Positions 1 through 7,982 of a DNA stretch of 20,616 nucleotides are shown in pieces. The position numbers and the translations under genes are program-made. The notes under the pieces are model-generated. The model ran no database searches, had not been told where the DNA came from, and saw only the letters and a program-made list of their open reading frames with translations. This DNA comes from QZKY01 sp964488675 (lineage in GTDB: Bacteria > Pseudomonadota > Gammaproteobacteria > Burkholderiales > Burkholderiaceae_D), in the NCBI GenBank assembly GCA_964488675.1, contig CAZAWA010000031.1, forward strand, positions 1 through 20,616, read 5' to 3'. Position 1 is the stretch's first letter. The number at the start of each line of letters is the position of its first letter.

Positions 1-851
1 CATGAGATGACCGTGCGCGGGCTCATGACCGTCGAAATGTCGCCATTCACGAAGCCCTGCCGGGTCAGCTCGGCCACGCGGATCATCTTCGCGACTTCCT
101 CGCGCCCACCCGGATGATCATATTCGCCCGACTTGGCGAGCACGATCTGTGCCTCGGTCGCGGCCGGCAGATAGTTGAGCGTTACGACCAGGTTCCAGCG
201 GTCCATCTGGCCCTGATTGATCTGCTGCGTGCCATGATAAAGCCCGGTGGTGTCACCAAGACCCACCGTGTTGGCGGTCGCGAACATGCGGAACCAGGGA
301 CTCGGGCGTATCACGCGGTTCTGATCGAGCAGCGTCATCTTGCCGTCCGCTTCCAGCACGCGCTGGATGACGAACATCACGTCCGGACGGCCGGCATCAT
401 ACTCGTCGAACACCAACGCGACGGGGCGCTGCAGCGCCCAAGGCAACAGGCCTTCCTTGAACTCGGTGACCTGCTGGCCATCCTTCAGGACGATCGCGTC
501 ACGTCCGACGAGATCGATACGGCTGATATGCGCGTCGAGATTGATTCGGATGCACGGCCAATTGAGCCGCGCCGCGACCTGCTCGATATGAGTCGACTTG
601 CCGGTGCCGTGATAGCCCTGCACCATCACGCGGCGATTATACGCAAAGCCTGCCAGGATCGCGAGCGTCGTATCCGGATCGAACACATAGGCGGGATCAT
701 TATCCGGCACCCGCTCATCGGCCTCGGAAAAGGCCGGAATCTCCATATCGATATCGACGCCGAACACCTCACGCGCGTTCACGACGCGATCGGGCGCATC
801 CAGCAGCACCTCGCTGCGCATGTCGGTATTGGTGTTGGGGATATCGGTCAT
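1..851 (-). CDS. cobS: Cobaltochelatase subunit CobS, 5' part (runs off the window)
   Basis: AAA+ ATPase subunit of the aerobic cobaltochelatase, which with CobT and CobN inserts cobalt into hydrogenobyrinate a,c-diamide during cobalamin synthesis in the cytoplasm. About 283 codons are visible; the family is usually near 330, so roughly the last 45-50 residues lie outside. Seen: an N-terminal VNAREVFGVD segment typical of CobS, Walker A GYHGTGKST at about residues 79-87, Walker B ALVFDEYDAG, then FATANTVGLGDTTGLYHGTQ and, near the edge, STVMSPRTVI, all hallmarks of the family. Start is ambiguous: in-frame ATGs at 860, 857 and 851; AGGA lies best spaced for 857 or 851. The protein reads like alphaproteobacterial CobS (for example sphingomonads), unlike the betaproteobacterial genes that follow. 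No cob neighbour is visible, and only ~25 bp separate its start from the foreign-looking junction. Confidence 0.93.
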   Translation of the reverse strand, partial: MTDIPNTNTDMRSEVLLDAPDRVVNAREVFGVDIDMEIPAFSEADERVPDNDPAYVFDPDTTLAILAGFAYNRRVMVQGYHGTGKSTHIEQVAARLNWPCIRINLDAHISRIDLVGRDAIVLKDGQQVTEFKEGLLPWALQRPVALVFDEYDAGRPDVMFVIQRVLEADGKMTLLDQNRVIRPSPWFRMFATANTVGLGDTTGLYHGTQQINQGQMDRWNLVVTLNYLPAATEAQIVLAKSGEYDHPGGREEVAKMIRVAELTRQGFVNGDISTVMSPRTVIS

Positions 852-883
852 AGTCATCATCTTCCTGCGAGTCACACAGCCCC

Positions 884-889
884 TAACCG
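884..889. other. Abrupt junction between cobS upstream DNA and ihfA 3' end
   Basis: Rightward from about 887 the plus strand encodes a perfect IHF-alpha C-terminus. Immediately upstream, that same frame hits a TAA at 884-886, and the sequence becomes the short 5' flank of a minus-strand alphaproteobacterial-type cobS. There is no start codon or ribosome site for an ihfA reading frame here. No terminal inverted repeat, transposase remnant or duplicated target is seen around the join. The exact breakpoint could differ by a few bases. An assembly chimera is the simplest reading; a real deletion or insertion is the alternative. Confidence 0.75.
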
Positions 890-985
890 ATTGCCGCGCG
901 CCGTGTCGTGACTTTTCACGCCAGCCAGAAGCTTAAGGCGATGGTGGAGAAGACCGGCAGCGATGCGACTGGGAGCGTCGCCTGA
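887..985 (+). pseudogene. ihfA: 3' remnant of ihfA (integration host factor alpha), 5' end missing
   Basis: The frame PIAARRVVTFHASQKLK followed by AMVE and a short tail to the TGA at 983-985 is the C-terminal arm of IHF alpha, the DNA-bending nucleoid protein that pairs with IHF beta. Only about 32 residues of a roughly 100-residue protein remain. The DNA-binding beta-ribbon arm and dimer core are absent, and the frame is closed by TAA at 884. The stop lies 8 bp before the MerR-type gene, an order (ihfA then a MerR regulator, usually after pheT) that I recall as common in Burkholderiales. The missing 5' part is therefore due to the junction at about 886, whether an assembly error or a genuine truncation. 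As it stands in this sequence it cannot make IHF alpha. Confidence 0.82.
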
Positions 986-993
986 GACGAGAA

Positions 994-1353
994 ATGACCG
1001 AAAAATTCCATAAGACAGATCCGGTCGTCCTGCCGCAGATCCCGGCAAAGCGCTACTTCACCATTGGTGAAGTCAGCGATTTGTGCGGTGTCAAATCCCA
1101 TGTGTTGCGCTACTGGGAGCAGGAATTTACGCAACTCAAGCCAGTCAAGCGCCGAGGCAATCGCCGTTATTACCAGCACCACGAGGTACTGCTGATCCGT
1201 CGTATCCGGGAATTGCTCTATGAGCAGGGCTTCACCATCAACGGCGCCAGAAACAAGCTCGACGCGCGCAAATCGGTTGATGATCAGGTAGATCTTCCTG
1301 AGCCATCCGAGGTGCGCGCCGAACTGGCAGAAATACTCAAGCTGCTGCAATAG
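994..1353 (+). CDS. MerR-family transcriptional regulator (ihfA-linked)
   Basis: A 119-residue DNA-binding protein. Residues about 20-88 form a MerR-type winged helix: YFTIGEVSDLCGVKSHVLRYWEQ (first helix-turn-helix, residues 21 on), then a wing RRGNRRYY, and a second helical unit ending in GFTINGARNKL. After this there is only a short acidic tail with a few helical residues (EVRAELAEILKLLQ), with no cysteine-rich metal site and no ligand domain. This matches the short MerR-like protein encoded directly downstream of ihfA in many beta- and gammaproteobacteria, whose target is not known to me. It starts 8 bp after the ihfA stop and probably shares its transcript. Shine-Dalgarno is weak (ACGAGAA). 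Function beyond DNA binding is not assignable from sequence. Confidence 0.88.
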   Translation: MTEKFHKTDPVVLPQIPAKRYFTIGEVSDLCGVKSHVLRYWEQEFTQLKPVKRRGNRRYYQHHEVLLIRRIRELLYEQGFTINGARNKLDARKSVDDQVDLPEPSEVRAELAEILKLLQ

Positions 1354-1406
1354 GATTACCCCCAACCACTCAAATCCATGATGCTTCGCGTCGGATAAAA
1401 CCAATC

Positions 1407-2144
1407 ATGCGCATACTGATCAGCAACGACGACGGCTACCTGGCTCCCGGCATCATCGCCCTCGCAGAAGCACTCGCGCCGATAGCGGAAATTGTCGTTG
1501 TCGCACCTGACAGCAACCGTTCGGCCTCGTCCAACTCCCTTACGCTTGAACGACCGTTGTTCGTGATTCGCGCACAAGACAATATTTACCATGTCAATGG
1601 CACGCCGTCGGACTGTGTGCATATTGCATTAACCGGCTTGCTCCCATGGAAACCAGATATGGTTGTTTCCGGCATCAATCAGGGGCAGAACATGGGTGAC
1701 GACACCTTGTACTCCGGTACGGTGGCGGCGGCAACCGAAGGCTACTTGTTCGGAATTCCGTCGTTCGCTTTTTCACAAGTGGACAAGGGCTGGGGCGAGG
1801 TTAAGGCGGCGGCAAGATATGCCCGTGAAATCGTTGAGCGCAGTTTCGATGATATGACGAGACCTTTCCTGCTGAATGTCAATATTCCGAACCTTCCTTA
1901 CGATCGTATCAAGGGGCTCACAGCTACAAGGCTGGGCAAGCGCCATCAGTCAGAAGGCGTGATCCAGATGACAGACCCCTATGGCCGGCAAATGTACTGG
2001 ATAGGGCCTGCAGGCGCGGCCAGAGATGGTGGCGAGGGTACGGATTTCCATGCGACGGCAAATGGTTATGTTTCGGTCACGCCGCTGCAGATTGACCTGA
2101 CGCAGCAGGCGCAGCTGGCAGCCTTGGGCAAAGGCCTGTCATGA
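1407..2144 (+). CDS. surE: 5'/3'-nucleotidase SurE
   Basis: Survival protein SurE, a cytoplasmic metal-dependent phosphatase acting on nucleoside 5'- and 3'-monophosphates (and exopolyphosphate in E. coli), linked to stationary-phase survival. Its 245 residues match the usual family length. Seen: NDDG with the metal-binding D8 and D9, S39 in the NRSASS loop, HVNGTPSDCV, and N91 in SGINQGQNMGDDTLYSGTVAA, which together form the active site. It is first in the surE-pcm-nlpD-rpoS block; its stop overlaps the pcm start by 4 bp (ATGA), suggesting translational coupling. The 53 bp before it, after the MerR gene, show no obvious terminator or tRNA. Nothing is unusual in the protein. Confidence 0.97.
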   Translation: MRILISNDDGYLAPGIIALAEALAPIAEIVVVAPDSNRSASSNSLTLERPLFVIRAQDNIYHVNGTPSDCVHIALTGLLPWKPDMVVSGINQGQNMGDDTLYSGTVAAATEGYLFGIPSFAFSQVDKGWGEVKAAARYAREIVERSFDDMTRPFLLNVNIPNLPYDRIKGLTATRLGKRHQSEGVIQMTDPYGRQMYWIGPAGAARDGGEGTDFHATANGYVSVTPLQIDLTQQAQLAALGKGLS

Positions 2145-3022
2145 GCGGCAAGAAGACCAGGCAATTTCCCTTGCCTTTGTCTTCGGTTGTAGACCACAGT
2201 TCCAGGAAGGGAGCGCAAGCGCTTGCAAGGCAGGGCAAGCTTGCGACAACGCAAACAGCTTCGCGAAATGCTGTGAGGGGTATGTCCCCGACGGGCAAAC
2301 AGCCCTCGGTGGGATTACTGAAAAACGCGTCCGGAACGATTTCTGCTGCGCCAGGTTCGCTGGTATCCGGTTCCGGCATGCTGGTGTCGGACGCGGTGCG
2401 CCGCTCGATGGTGGAGCGGCTTGCGAAGCAGGGCATCATGGATGCCAGAGTACTGGCGGCGATGGAAGCCGCCCCGCGCCATCTGTTCCTTGACCCCGCA
2501 CTGGCCAGTCAGGCGTACATTGACGCGTCGCTGCCGATCGGCTACCAGCAGACGATTTCGCAACCTTACATCGTGGCGAGGATGATAGAAATCCTGCGTG
2601 ACAACAGCAACGAGGGAAAACTGGATCGCGTGCTGGAAATTGGCACGGGTTGTGGCTATCAGGCGCTGGTACTGTCCATGGTGGCGAGGGAGGTGTATTC
2701 TGTTGAACGCATCAAGGCTTTGCATGAGCTGGCCAAGAACAGATTGAGACCACTGCGTGTTCCGAACATTCGCTTGCATTTCGGAGATGGTATGCTTGGC
2801 TTGCCGCAGGCTGCGCCCTTTGACGGCATCATACTGGCTGCTGCCGGTCTGGATGTGCCACAAACTCTGCTCGAACAGTTGGCCGTTGGCGGCCGCCTGA
2901 TTGCGCCGATAGGCGGCAAGCAGCAGTCCTTGCAGCTGATCGAGCGGGCGGGTCCGTCAGAATGGAACCGGATGGTGCTGGAGGAGTGTCATTTTGTGCC
3001 GCTGCTGGCGGGAACGGTGTGA
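2141..3022 (+). CDS. pcm: Protein-L-isoaspartate O-methyltransferase with long N-terminal extension
   Basis: SAM-dependent enzyme that methylates isoaspartyl residues in aged proteins and so starts their repair. The catalytic region begins near residue 80-85. It holds GYQQTISQPYIVA (substrate-side motif), the SAM-binding motif I VLEIGTGCGYQA and post-I VYSVER, then FGDG and FDGIILAAA. At 293 residues the protein exceeds the classical ~210. The extra ~80 N-terminal residues are basic, low in hydrophobics and rich in Ser, Gly and Ala, so probably disordered; no signal peptide or known domain is seen there. A start at the internal Met80 would give a classical-length enzyme, but the ATGA overlap with surE favours the upstream start. 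I recall similar extensions in Burkholderiales. Confidence 0.95.
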   Translation: MSGKKTRQFPLPLSSVVDHSSRKGAQALARQGKLATTQTASRNAVRGMSPTGKQPSVGLLKNASGTISAAPGSLVSGSGMLVSDAVRRSMVERLAKQGIMDARVLAAMEAAPRHLFLDPALASQAYIDASLPIGYQQTISQPYIVARMIEILRDNSNEGKLDRVLEIGTGCGYQALVLSMVAREVYSVERIKALHELAKNRLRPLRVPNIRLHFGDGMLGLPQAAPFDGIILAAAGLDVPQTLLEQLAVGGRLIAPIGGKQQSLQLIERAGPSEWNRMVLEECHFVPLLAGTV

Positions 3023-3058
3023 TGGCGGTGTTGTTTCAAACCGATGGGATGCGATGAA

Positions 3059-3961
3059 ATGAAAAAATCACGATGCTTGTTGTTGGTACCTTTTCTCGGG
3101 TTGCTGGTTGCTTGCAGTTCCATACACCACACAGCGCCCATCGTCGACCGCACGACGGGGGTCAGGCCTGCCGCAATGTTCGCCGGAAAACCCGGCTACC
3201 ATATTGTGAAGCGGGGCGAGACATTGAGTCAGATCGGCAGGATGCATAAGCAAAGGCCGGTCGATATCGTTGCCTGGAACAATCTGGCCAATCCGAATGA
3301 CATCAAGGTTGATCAAGTGTTGCGCGTCGCACCACCAGGTGCATCGGATGTCGCTGTTGATGCGCAGGCTGACAGCGTTGCTCCCAGTACGGTAGAGGTC
3401 ATGCCGCTTTCGTCCGCGGCCACTTCGCCGCTTGCGATCAAAAAGACATCGCCTCGTGGCGAGAAGCAGCCATATTCCGATGCAAATCTGGCGGCGATGC
3501 AAAATCAGGATCAGGGCGCACCTGCAGCCGCACCAACAAGATCTGATGCGTCTGAAAGGCTCGCTGTGCCGCCAGCCACTGCCAGCGAGGATGATGCCAT
3601 ATCGTGGCAATGGCCCGCCGAAGGCAAGATCATTGCGACCTTCAGCGAAGGAAAGAGCAGAGGCATCGACATTGCTGGCAAGATGGGGCAGAAGATCAAT
3701 GCTGCGGCCAGCGGCAGAGTGATATACGCAGGAGCGTTTCGTGGCTATGGCAATCTGGTGATCGTCAAGCATACGGACAATTTGCTGTCAGCTTATGCGC
3801 ACAACAAGCTCGTCCTTGTGAAGCAGGGAGACAATGTGTCAAAGGGTCAGCAGATTGCCGAGATGGGCAACTCTGACAGCGATGCCGTCAAGCTGCATTT
3901 CGAGATCCGTCGGCAGGGCGGCAAGCCGGTTGATCCGTCAAAATTTCTTCCGGCGAAATGA
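3059..3961 (+). CDS. nlpD: LysM/M23 lipoprotein NlpD, amidase activator type
   Basis: Outer-membrane lipoprotein of the cell-division machinery. The chosen ATG (3059) gives a short basic start, a hydrophobic stretch and a lipobox LVAC with Cys19; an ATG 15 bp upstream would add five charged or polar residues and weaken the signal peptide. Domains: LysM at about residues 46-90 (YHIVKRGETLSQI ... DQVLRV), a Pro/Ala-rich linker, and a C-terminal M23 domain from about 182 to 295. The M23 site is degenerate: the first metal ligand region reads SRGIDIAG and the usual HxH reads KLHFE. This is as in E. coli NlpD, which activates the amidase AmiC rather than cutting peptidoglycan. The stop overlaps the rpoS start (ATGA). 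In other proteobacteria a main rpoS promoter lies within nlpD; I could not pinpoint it here. Confidence 0.95.
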   Translation: MKKSRCLLLVPFLGLLVACSSIHHTAPIVDRTTGVRPAAMFAGKPGYHIVKRGETLSQIGRMHKQRPVDIVAWNNLANPNDIKVDQVLRVAPPGASDVAVDAQADSVAPSTVEVMPLSSAATSPLAIKKTSPRGEKQPYSDANLAAMQNQDQGAPAAAPTRSDASERLAVPPATASEDDAISWQWPAEGKIIATFSEGKSRGIDIAGKMGQKINAAASGRVIYAGAFRGYGNLVIVKHTDNLLSAYAHNKLVLVKQGDNVSKGQQIAEMGNSDSDAVKLHFEIRRQGGKPVDPSKFLPAK

Positions 3962-4947
3962 CGCGCAAGCGCCCCAGGCCACTGCACGACGAGGAACCGT
4001 CGGACGATTTGGACGAGGATGGCAGCCGTGAATCCGCCGCCGTTCTGTCCGAGGACGCGGATGAGGAGCGCGCATCCGAAGATACGGTGAAATCGGCGCT
4101 GACGGCTGAACTCTCGACGGACGCGACCCAGCAATACCTGAACCGTATCGGCGCCCACCCGCTGCTGTCCGCAGAGGAGGAAAATCGCGTTTCAACGCTG
4201 GCGAGGCAAGGCGACTTCCCTGCGCGCCAGAAAATGATCGAGAGCAATTTGCGACTGGTCGTGTCTATCGCCAAAAATTACATCCATCGAGGCGTTAGTT
4301 TGCTGGACATGATCGAAGAGGGCAATCTCGGTCTGATGCGAGCGATTGACAAATTCGAACCGGAGCGCGGCTTTCGTTTTTCGACCTACGCCACTTGGTG
4401 GATTCGCCAGAGCATTGAGCAGTCGATCATGAACCAGGCGCGCACAGTCCGGTTGCCGACGCACATTGTGCGCGAACTGAACCAGATACTGCGCGCAAAA
4501 TATCACCTTGAGTCCCGTCAGAGCGATGGCAAGGAACCCACCGTCGAAGACATTGCCTATCTCGTCAACCGTCCGGTCGATGAGGTGCAGGACATCCTTG
4601 CGATTTCCGAGCATCCGATGTCGCTGGATGCGCCGCTGGCGGAAGATTCTCAATCAAGCCTGATCGACATCCTCTCGGACAATGATGACAGTTCGCCTGA
4701 TTCGCATTTCGAACACCAGCAGACGGCATCTCTCGTTCGCAACTGGCTGACGACGCTCACAGACAAGCAGCGCCTCGTGATTATGCGGCGTTTTGGCTTC
4801 GGCAACGGGGACGAAGCAACTCTCGAAACCCTGTCGGAAGAATTGGGCGTCACGCGCGAGCGCGTTCGCCAGATCCAGCAGGAGGCGCTCAGCAAGTTGA
4901 AGCGATCCCTGGATGCTCATGGTTTCAGGAAAGACCAGCTCCTGTAA
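3958..4947 (+). CDS. rpoS: RNA polymerase sigma factor RpoS
   Basis: Stationary-phase and general stress sigma factor, 329 residues. A long acidic N-terminus (about residues 10-45, rich in Asp/Glu) is followed by region 1.2 (DATQQYLNRIGAHPLLSAEEE, ~55-75). Region 2 covers ~95-165, with NLRLVVSIAKNY, LLDMIEEGNLGLMRA and the -10 recognising FRFSTYATWWIRQ. Region 3 runs from ~166 to 248, and region 4 from ~262 to 315 with the -35 helix-turn-helix GVTRERVRQIQQEAL. Its start overlaps the nlpD stop by 4 bp, the classic arrangement. It ends 65 bp before rlmD with no clear terminator between, so read-through into rlmD is possible. Confidence 0.98.
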   Translation: MTRKRPRPLHDEEPSDDLDEDGSRESAAVLSEDADEERASEDTVKSALTAELSTDATQQYLNRIGAHPLLSAEEENRVSTLARQGDFPARQKMIESNLRLVVSIAKNYIHRGVSLLDMIEEGNLGLMRAIDKFEPERGFRFSTYATWWIRQSIEQSIMNQARTVRLPTHIVRELNQILRAKYHLESRQSDGKEPTVEDIAYLVNRPVDEVQDILAISEHPMSLDAPLAEDSQSSLIDILSDNDDSSPDSHFEHQQTASLVRNWLTTLTDKQRLVIMRRFGFGNGDEATLETLSEELGVTRERVRQIQQEALSKLKRSLDAHGFRKDQLL

Positions 4948-5012
4948 TTGCCGTGAGCCCCATTTTGTTTTTCTTCGCACCGACTTCAGGCTGATCAATT
5001 CACCACTCCCAC

Positions 5013-6368
5013 ATGGAACAAAACATCATTTTTATCGAATCCCTCGACATTGAAGGGCGGGGTGTTGGTCGTTTGCAAAACGAAGATGGTTCGCAGGGCA
5101 AGGTTGTTTTTGTCGAAGGCGCACTACCAAACGAGACGGTCGTCTACCAGCCCCTGCGAGCCAAGAAAAACTGGGAGGCAGCCAGAATGACCGAGCTGAT
5201 TCGCGAGTCCTCTTTGCGCGTAAAGCCGAAATGCGACTGGTTCGGAATATGCGGTGGTTGCGCGATGCAGCATCTCGAATCATCGGCGCAGGTAGCGATC
5301 AAGCAGCGGGTACTCGAAGACAATCTCTGGCACATCGGGCGGGTAAGGCCGGACATGATGCTGCGCCCGATACACGGCTCTGATTGGGGGTATCGTTACC
5401 GCGCCCGTCTGTCAGTCCATTTCGTTGCAAAAAAAGGTGGCATCCTCGTCGGATTCCATGAGAAAAAATCGCGCTTCATCACCGACATGAAAGGCTGCGA
5501 AATATTGCCGCCGCATGTGTCAGCAATGCTGGTGCCGTTGCGACGGCTGGTCGAATCGTTGTCGATCGTGGAAAAAATGCCGCAGATTGAACTGGCAATC
5601 GGCGATCTTGACGGTATGCTGGTGACGGCCCTGGTGCTTCGTGTCATGGCGCCACTTACCGATCAGGATGAAACCTTGCTGAAAGCGTTCGCAGATCAAT
5701 ACAAGGTGCAGTGGTGGCTGCAAACGAAAGGGCCGGATACGGCAACGCAGTTTTATCCTCCGGATGATCCGCTGCAATACACATTGCCGGAATTTGGCAT
5801 CACCATGCCGTTCAAACCAACGGATTTCACGCAGGTCAATCATCAGATCAACCGTGTGCTGGTGGCGCGTGCATTGCGATTGCTGGAAGTTCAGCCTGAC
5901 GAGCGTATCGCAGATCTGTTTTGCGGTTTGGGCAATTTCACGCTGCCGATTGCAACGCAGGCGCGGGAGGTGACGGGCATCGAAGGTAGCACGACCCTCA
6001 CGCAAAGAGCGCAGGAAAATGCGCTGTCGAACGGTCTGGCAGACAAGACGGCTTTCTTTGTGCGCAACCTGTTCGAGCTGAAATCGGAAGATCTCGTTGC
6101 GATGGGGAAATTTGATCGCATGCTGATCGATCCGCCGCGCGATGGCGCGATGGGGGTCTGTCAGGCACTGGTCGATCTTGGAGCAGAGCATCGGCACCTG
6201 AAGCCGAAGCGAATTGTCTATGTCTCGTGCAACACATCCACGCTGGCACGCGATGTCGGACTGCTGGTGAATGGCGGCGGATATCGTTTGGCTAAGGCTG
6301 GTGTGATCAACATGTTTCCGCATACTTCGCATGTGGAGTCCATCGCGGTGTTTGATTTGCTGAATTGA
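5013..6368 (+). CDS. rlmD: 23S rRNA (uracil-1939-C5)-methyltransferase RlmD
   Basis: RumA-type enzyme that makes 5-methyluridine at U1939 of 23S rRNA using SAM and carries a 4Fe-4S cluster. Seen in 451 residues: an N-terminal TRAM-like domain (~1-62), cluster cysteines Cys74, Cys80, Cys83 (CDWFGICGGC) and Cys162 (KGCEI), SAM motif DLFCGLGNFT at ~301-310, DPPR at 373-376, the nucleophile Cys406 in YVSCNTSTLARD, and a C-terminal HVES with the general-base Glu. The presence of all four cysteines separates it from the related RlmC/TrmA branches by length and spacing. It follows rpoS, an order I recall in Burkholderia as well. Shine-Dalgarno is not obvious upstream of the ATG. Confidence 0.95.
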   Translation: MEQNIIFIESLDIEGRGVGRLQNEDGSQGKVVFVEGALPNETVVYQPLRAKKNWEAARMTELIRESSLRVKPKCDWFGICGGCAMQHLESSAQVAIKQRVLEDNLWHIGRVRPDMMLRPIHGSDWGYRYRARLSVHFVAKKGGILVGFHEKKSRFITDMKGCEILPPHVSAMLVPLRRLVESLSIVEKMPQIELAIGDLDGMLVTALVLRVMAPLTDQDETLLKAFADQYKVQWWLQTKGPDTATQFYPPDDPLQYTLPEFGITMPFKPTDFTQVNHQINRVLVARALRLLEVQPDERIADLFCGLGNFTLPIATQAREVTGIEGSTTLTQRAQENALSNGLADKTAFFVRNLFELKSEDLVAMGKFDRMLIDPPRDGAMGVCQALVDLGAEHRHLKPKRIVYVSCNTSTLARDVGLLVNGGGYRLAKAGVINMFPHTSHVESIAVFDLLN

Positions 6369-6422
6369 GATGGCTTCTGCAGGCCCGCTGATTCTCTGTC
6401 AGAATGCACGCAATGGTTCGGG

Positions 6423-6439
6423 AAAGCGCGCCGCGCTTT
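6423..6439. repeat. Perfect 8-1-8 inverted repeat between rlmD and selO
   Basis: AAAGCGCG, a central C, then CGCGCTTT form a perfect palindrome about 55 bp after the rlmD stop. With a one-base loop it would have to open partly to fold as RNA; there is no downstream T run on the plus strand, so it is a poor terminator. It lies inside the selO frame if the ATG at 6404 is used, and in the leader if 6476 is used. It could be a protein-binding operator or a leader hairpin. Confidence 0.45.
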
Positions 6440-6475
6440 ATCCGGCAAGCCAAACAGTGCAGCGTGACACAAGCG

Positions 6476-7972
6476 ATGAATAGGCCGGTTTTGCCAGCAG
6501 GAATCTCACCCAAAGTGGGGACACTGCCTTTTTCAAACTCTTTTGCCGCTTTGCCGGACGCGTTTTACACGCGTCTGCCGCCAGCCCCCTTGCCGGAACC
6601 ATACTTGGTTGCCGTAAGTCGTCCCGCCGCTTTTTCCATCGGCCTTACCCCGGAGGAATTCACAAATCCGGAAATGGTTTCGATTTTCGCCGGCAATCGC
6701 GTTCTTTCCGGCGCGGATCCGTTGGCTGCGGTTTATTCCGGGCATCAGTTCGGACAATGGGCCGGTCAACTTGGAGACGGCCGCGCAATTCTGCTGGGCG
6801 AGGTGGCGACAGCGGATGGCCAGATGGAATTGCAGCTCAAGGGTTCGGGTTTGACACCCTATTCGCGCATGGGGGACGGCAGGGCCGTGTTGCGCTCATC
6901 AATCCGGGAATTTCTGTGCTCGGAAGCAATGATCGCGCTGGGCATTCCGACATCTAGGGCGCTGTGCATCGTTGGATCCGATCAGCCGGTTCAGCGCGAA
7001 AGGATGGAAACGGCTGCCGTGGTGACGCGCATGGCGCCGACATTCGTGCGATTTGGCTCATTCGAGCACTGGTTTCATCACAATCGCCCCCACGAATTGA
7101 AGATTCTTGCCGATCATGTCATCGAGCGGCATTATCCTCATTTGCGCGACGCAGGCAATCCTTATCTGGCGCTGCTGGAGGAGGTTACTCGCAGGACAGC
7201 AAAACTGATCGCGCAGTGGCAGGCGGTCGGTTTCATGCATGGTGTTATGAATACTGACAATATGTCGATTCTTGGGCTGACGCTGGATTATGGGCCGTTC
7301 GGTTTCATGGATGGCTTTGATGCGCGGCATGTATGCAACAGTTCCGATCGCCAGGGGCGTTACGCTTACAATCGGCAGCCGCAAGTGGGGCACTGGAACT
7401 GCCATGCGCTGGCAGAAGCCCTGCTCCCGCTGATAGGCAAGGCAGAGGATGCACAAGAAGCGCTGGGGCTTTTCAGGCCGACCTTTATGGTGGCGCTTGA
7501 TGGTCTGCTGCACCAGAAACTCGGTTTGCAGACCCGGATGGAGGAAGACAGCGACCTGTTTGATGTAATGTTTTCATTAATGCAAGAGAGCCGGGTCGAT
7601 TTTACGCTTTTTTTCAGGTTGCTAGGTGAGTGGCGTCCGGATGATGCGGTTTCATCCGAGGCCGTGCGCGATTTATTTATCGACCGGCTTGCATTTGATG
7701 CCTGGGAGGCGCAATATAGGCGCCGTCTTGATCGGGAGCGCAGTGACGGTGTCGCGCGAAAGGTGGCGATGCATGCCGTCAATCCGAAATTTGTTTTGCG
7801 CAATTACCTGCTGCAAAATGCGATTGAAAAAGCGCAGCACAAGGATTTTTTCGAAGTGAGCAAGTTATTGAATATTCTGGAACGGCCGTTTGACGAGCAG
7901 CCTGAAAACCAGAAATACGCCGAGCGGCCGCCAGACTGGGCGCATCGCTTGAAAGTAAGCTGTTCTTCCTGA
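6476..7972 (+). CDS. selO: Protein adenylyltransferase SelO (YdiU family)
   Basis: Pseudokinase that transfers AMP, rather than phosphate, to Ser/Thr/Tyr of target proteins, tied to redox homeostasis. Numbering from the upstream ATG at 6404, characteristic blocks are SGHQFGQWAGQLGDGRA (~112-128), LQLKGSGLTPYSRMGDGRAV (~144-162), the catalytic HGVMNTDN (~279-286) and the metal-binding DYGPFGFMDG (~295-304). The C-terminus is VSCSS: the Cys is third from the end, exactly where animal SELENOO carries selenocysteine. I chose the ATG at 6476 because the residues before it look unlike the family and a perfect palindrome lies there, but 6404 remains open (522 residues) and neither start has a strong ribosome site. 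It ends 10 bp before msrB. Confidence 0.94.
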   Translation: MNRPVLPAGISPKVGTLPFSNSFAALPDAFYTRLPPAPLPEPYLVAVSRPAAFSIGLTPEEFTNPEMVSIFAGNRVLSGADPLAAVYSGHQFGQWAGQLGDGRAILLGEVATADGQMELQLKGSGLTPYSRMGDGRAVLRSSIREFLCSEAMIALGIPTSRALCIVGSDQPVQRERMETAAVVTRMAPTFVRFGSFEHWFHHNRPHELKILADHVIERHYPHLRDAGNPYLALLEEVTRRTAKLIAQWQAVGFMHGVMNTDNMSILGLTLDYGPFGFMDGFDARHVCNSSDRQGRYAYNRQPQVGHWNCHALAEALLPLIGKAEDAQEALGLFRPTFMVALDGLLHQKLGLQTRMEEDSDLFDVMFSLMQESRVDFTLFFRLLGEWRPDDAVSSEAVRDLFIDRLAFDAWEAQYRRRLDRERSDGVARKVAMHAVNPKFVLRNYLLQNAIEKAQHKDFFEVSKLLNILERPFDEQPENQKYAERPPDWAHRLKVSCSS

Positions 7973-7982
7973 GAGAACGAAA

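Noticed and set aside
1..886. A cobalamin gene cluster or cobalamin riboswitch next to cobS
   Set aside because: Only the one partial gene is visible; nothing resembling a B12-box leader lies in the ~25 bp upstream of its start.
114..911. A 265-residue plus-strand open frame at the left end
   Set aside because: It is the antisense shadow of cobS, resembles no family, and runs through the cobS/ihfA junction.
1354..1406. Possible tRNA between the MerR gene and surE, where I recall tRNA-Pro in some relatives
   Set aside because: Only 53 bp, no cloverleaf and no T-arm sequence.
3600..3961. Active M23 endopeptidase site in NlpD
   Set aside because: The zinc-ligand positions are replaced (SRGIDIAG and KLHFE), so it is better read as an amidase activator.
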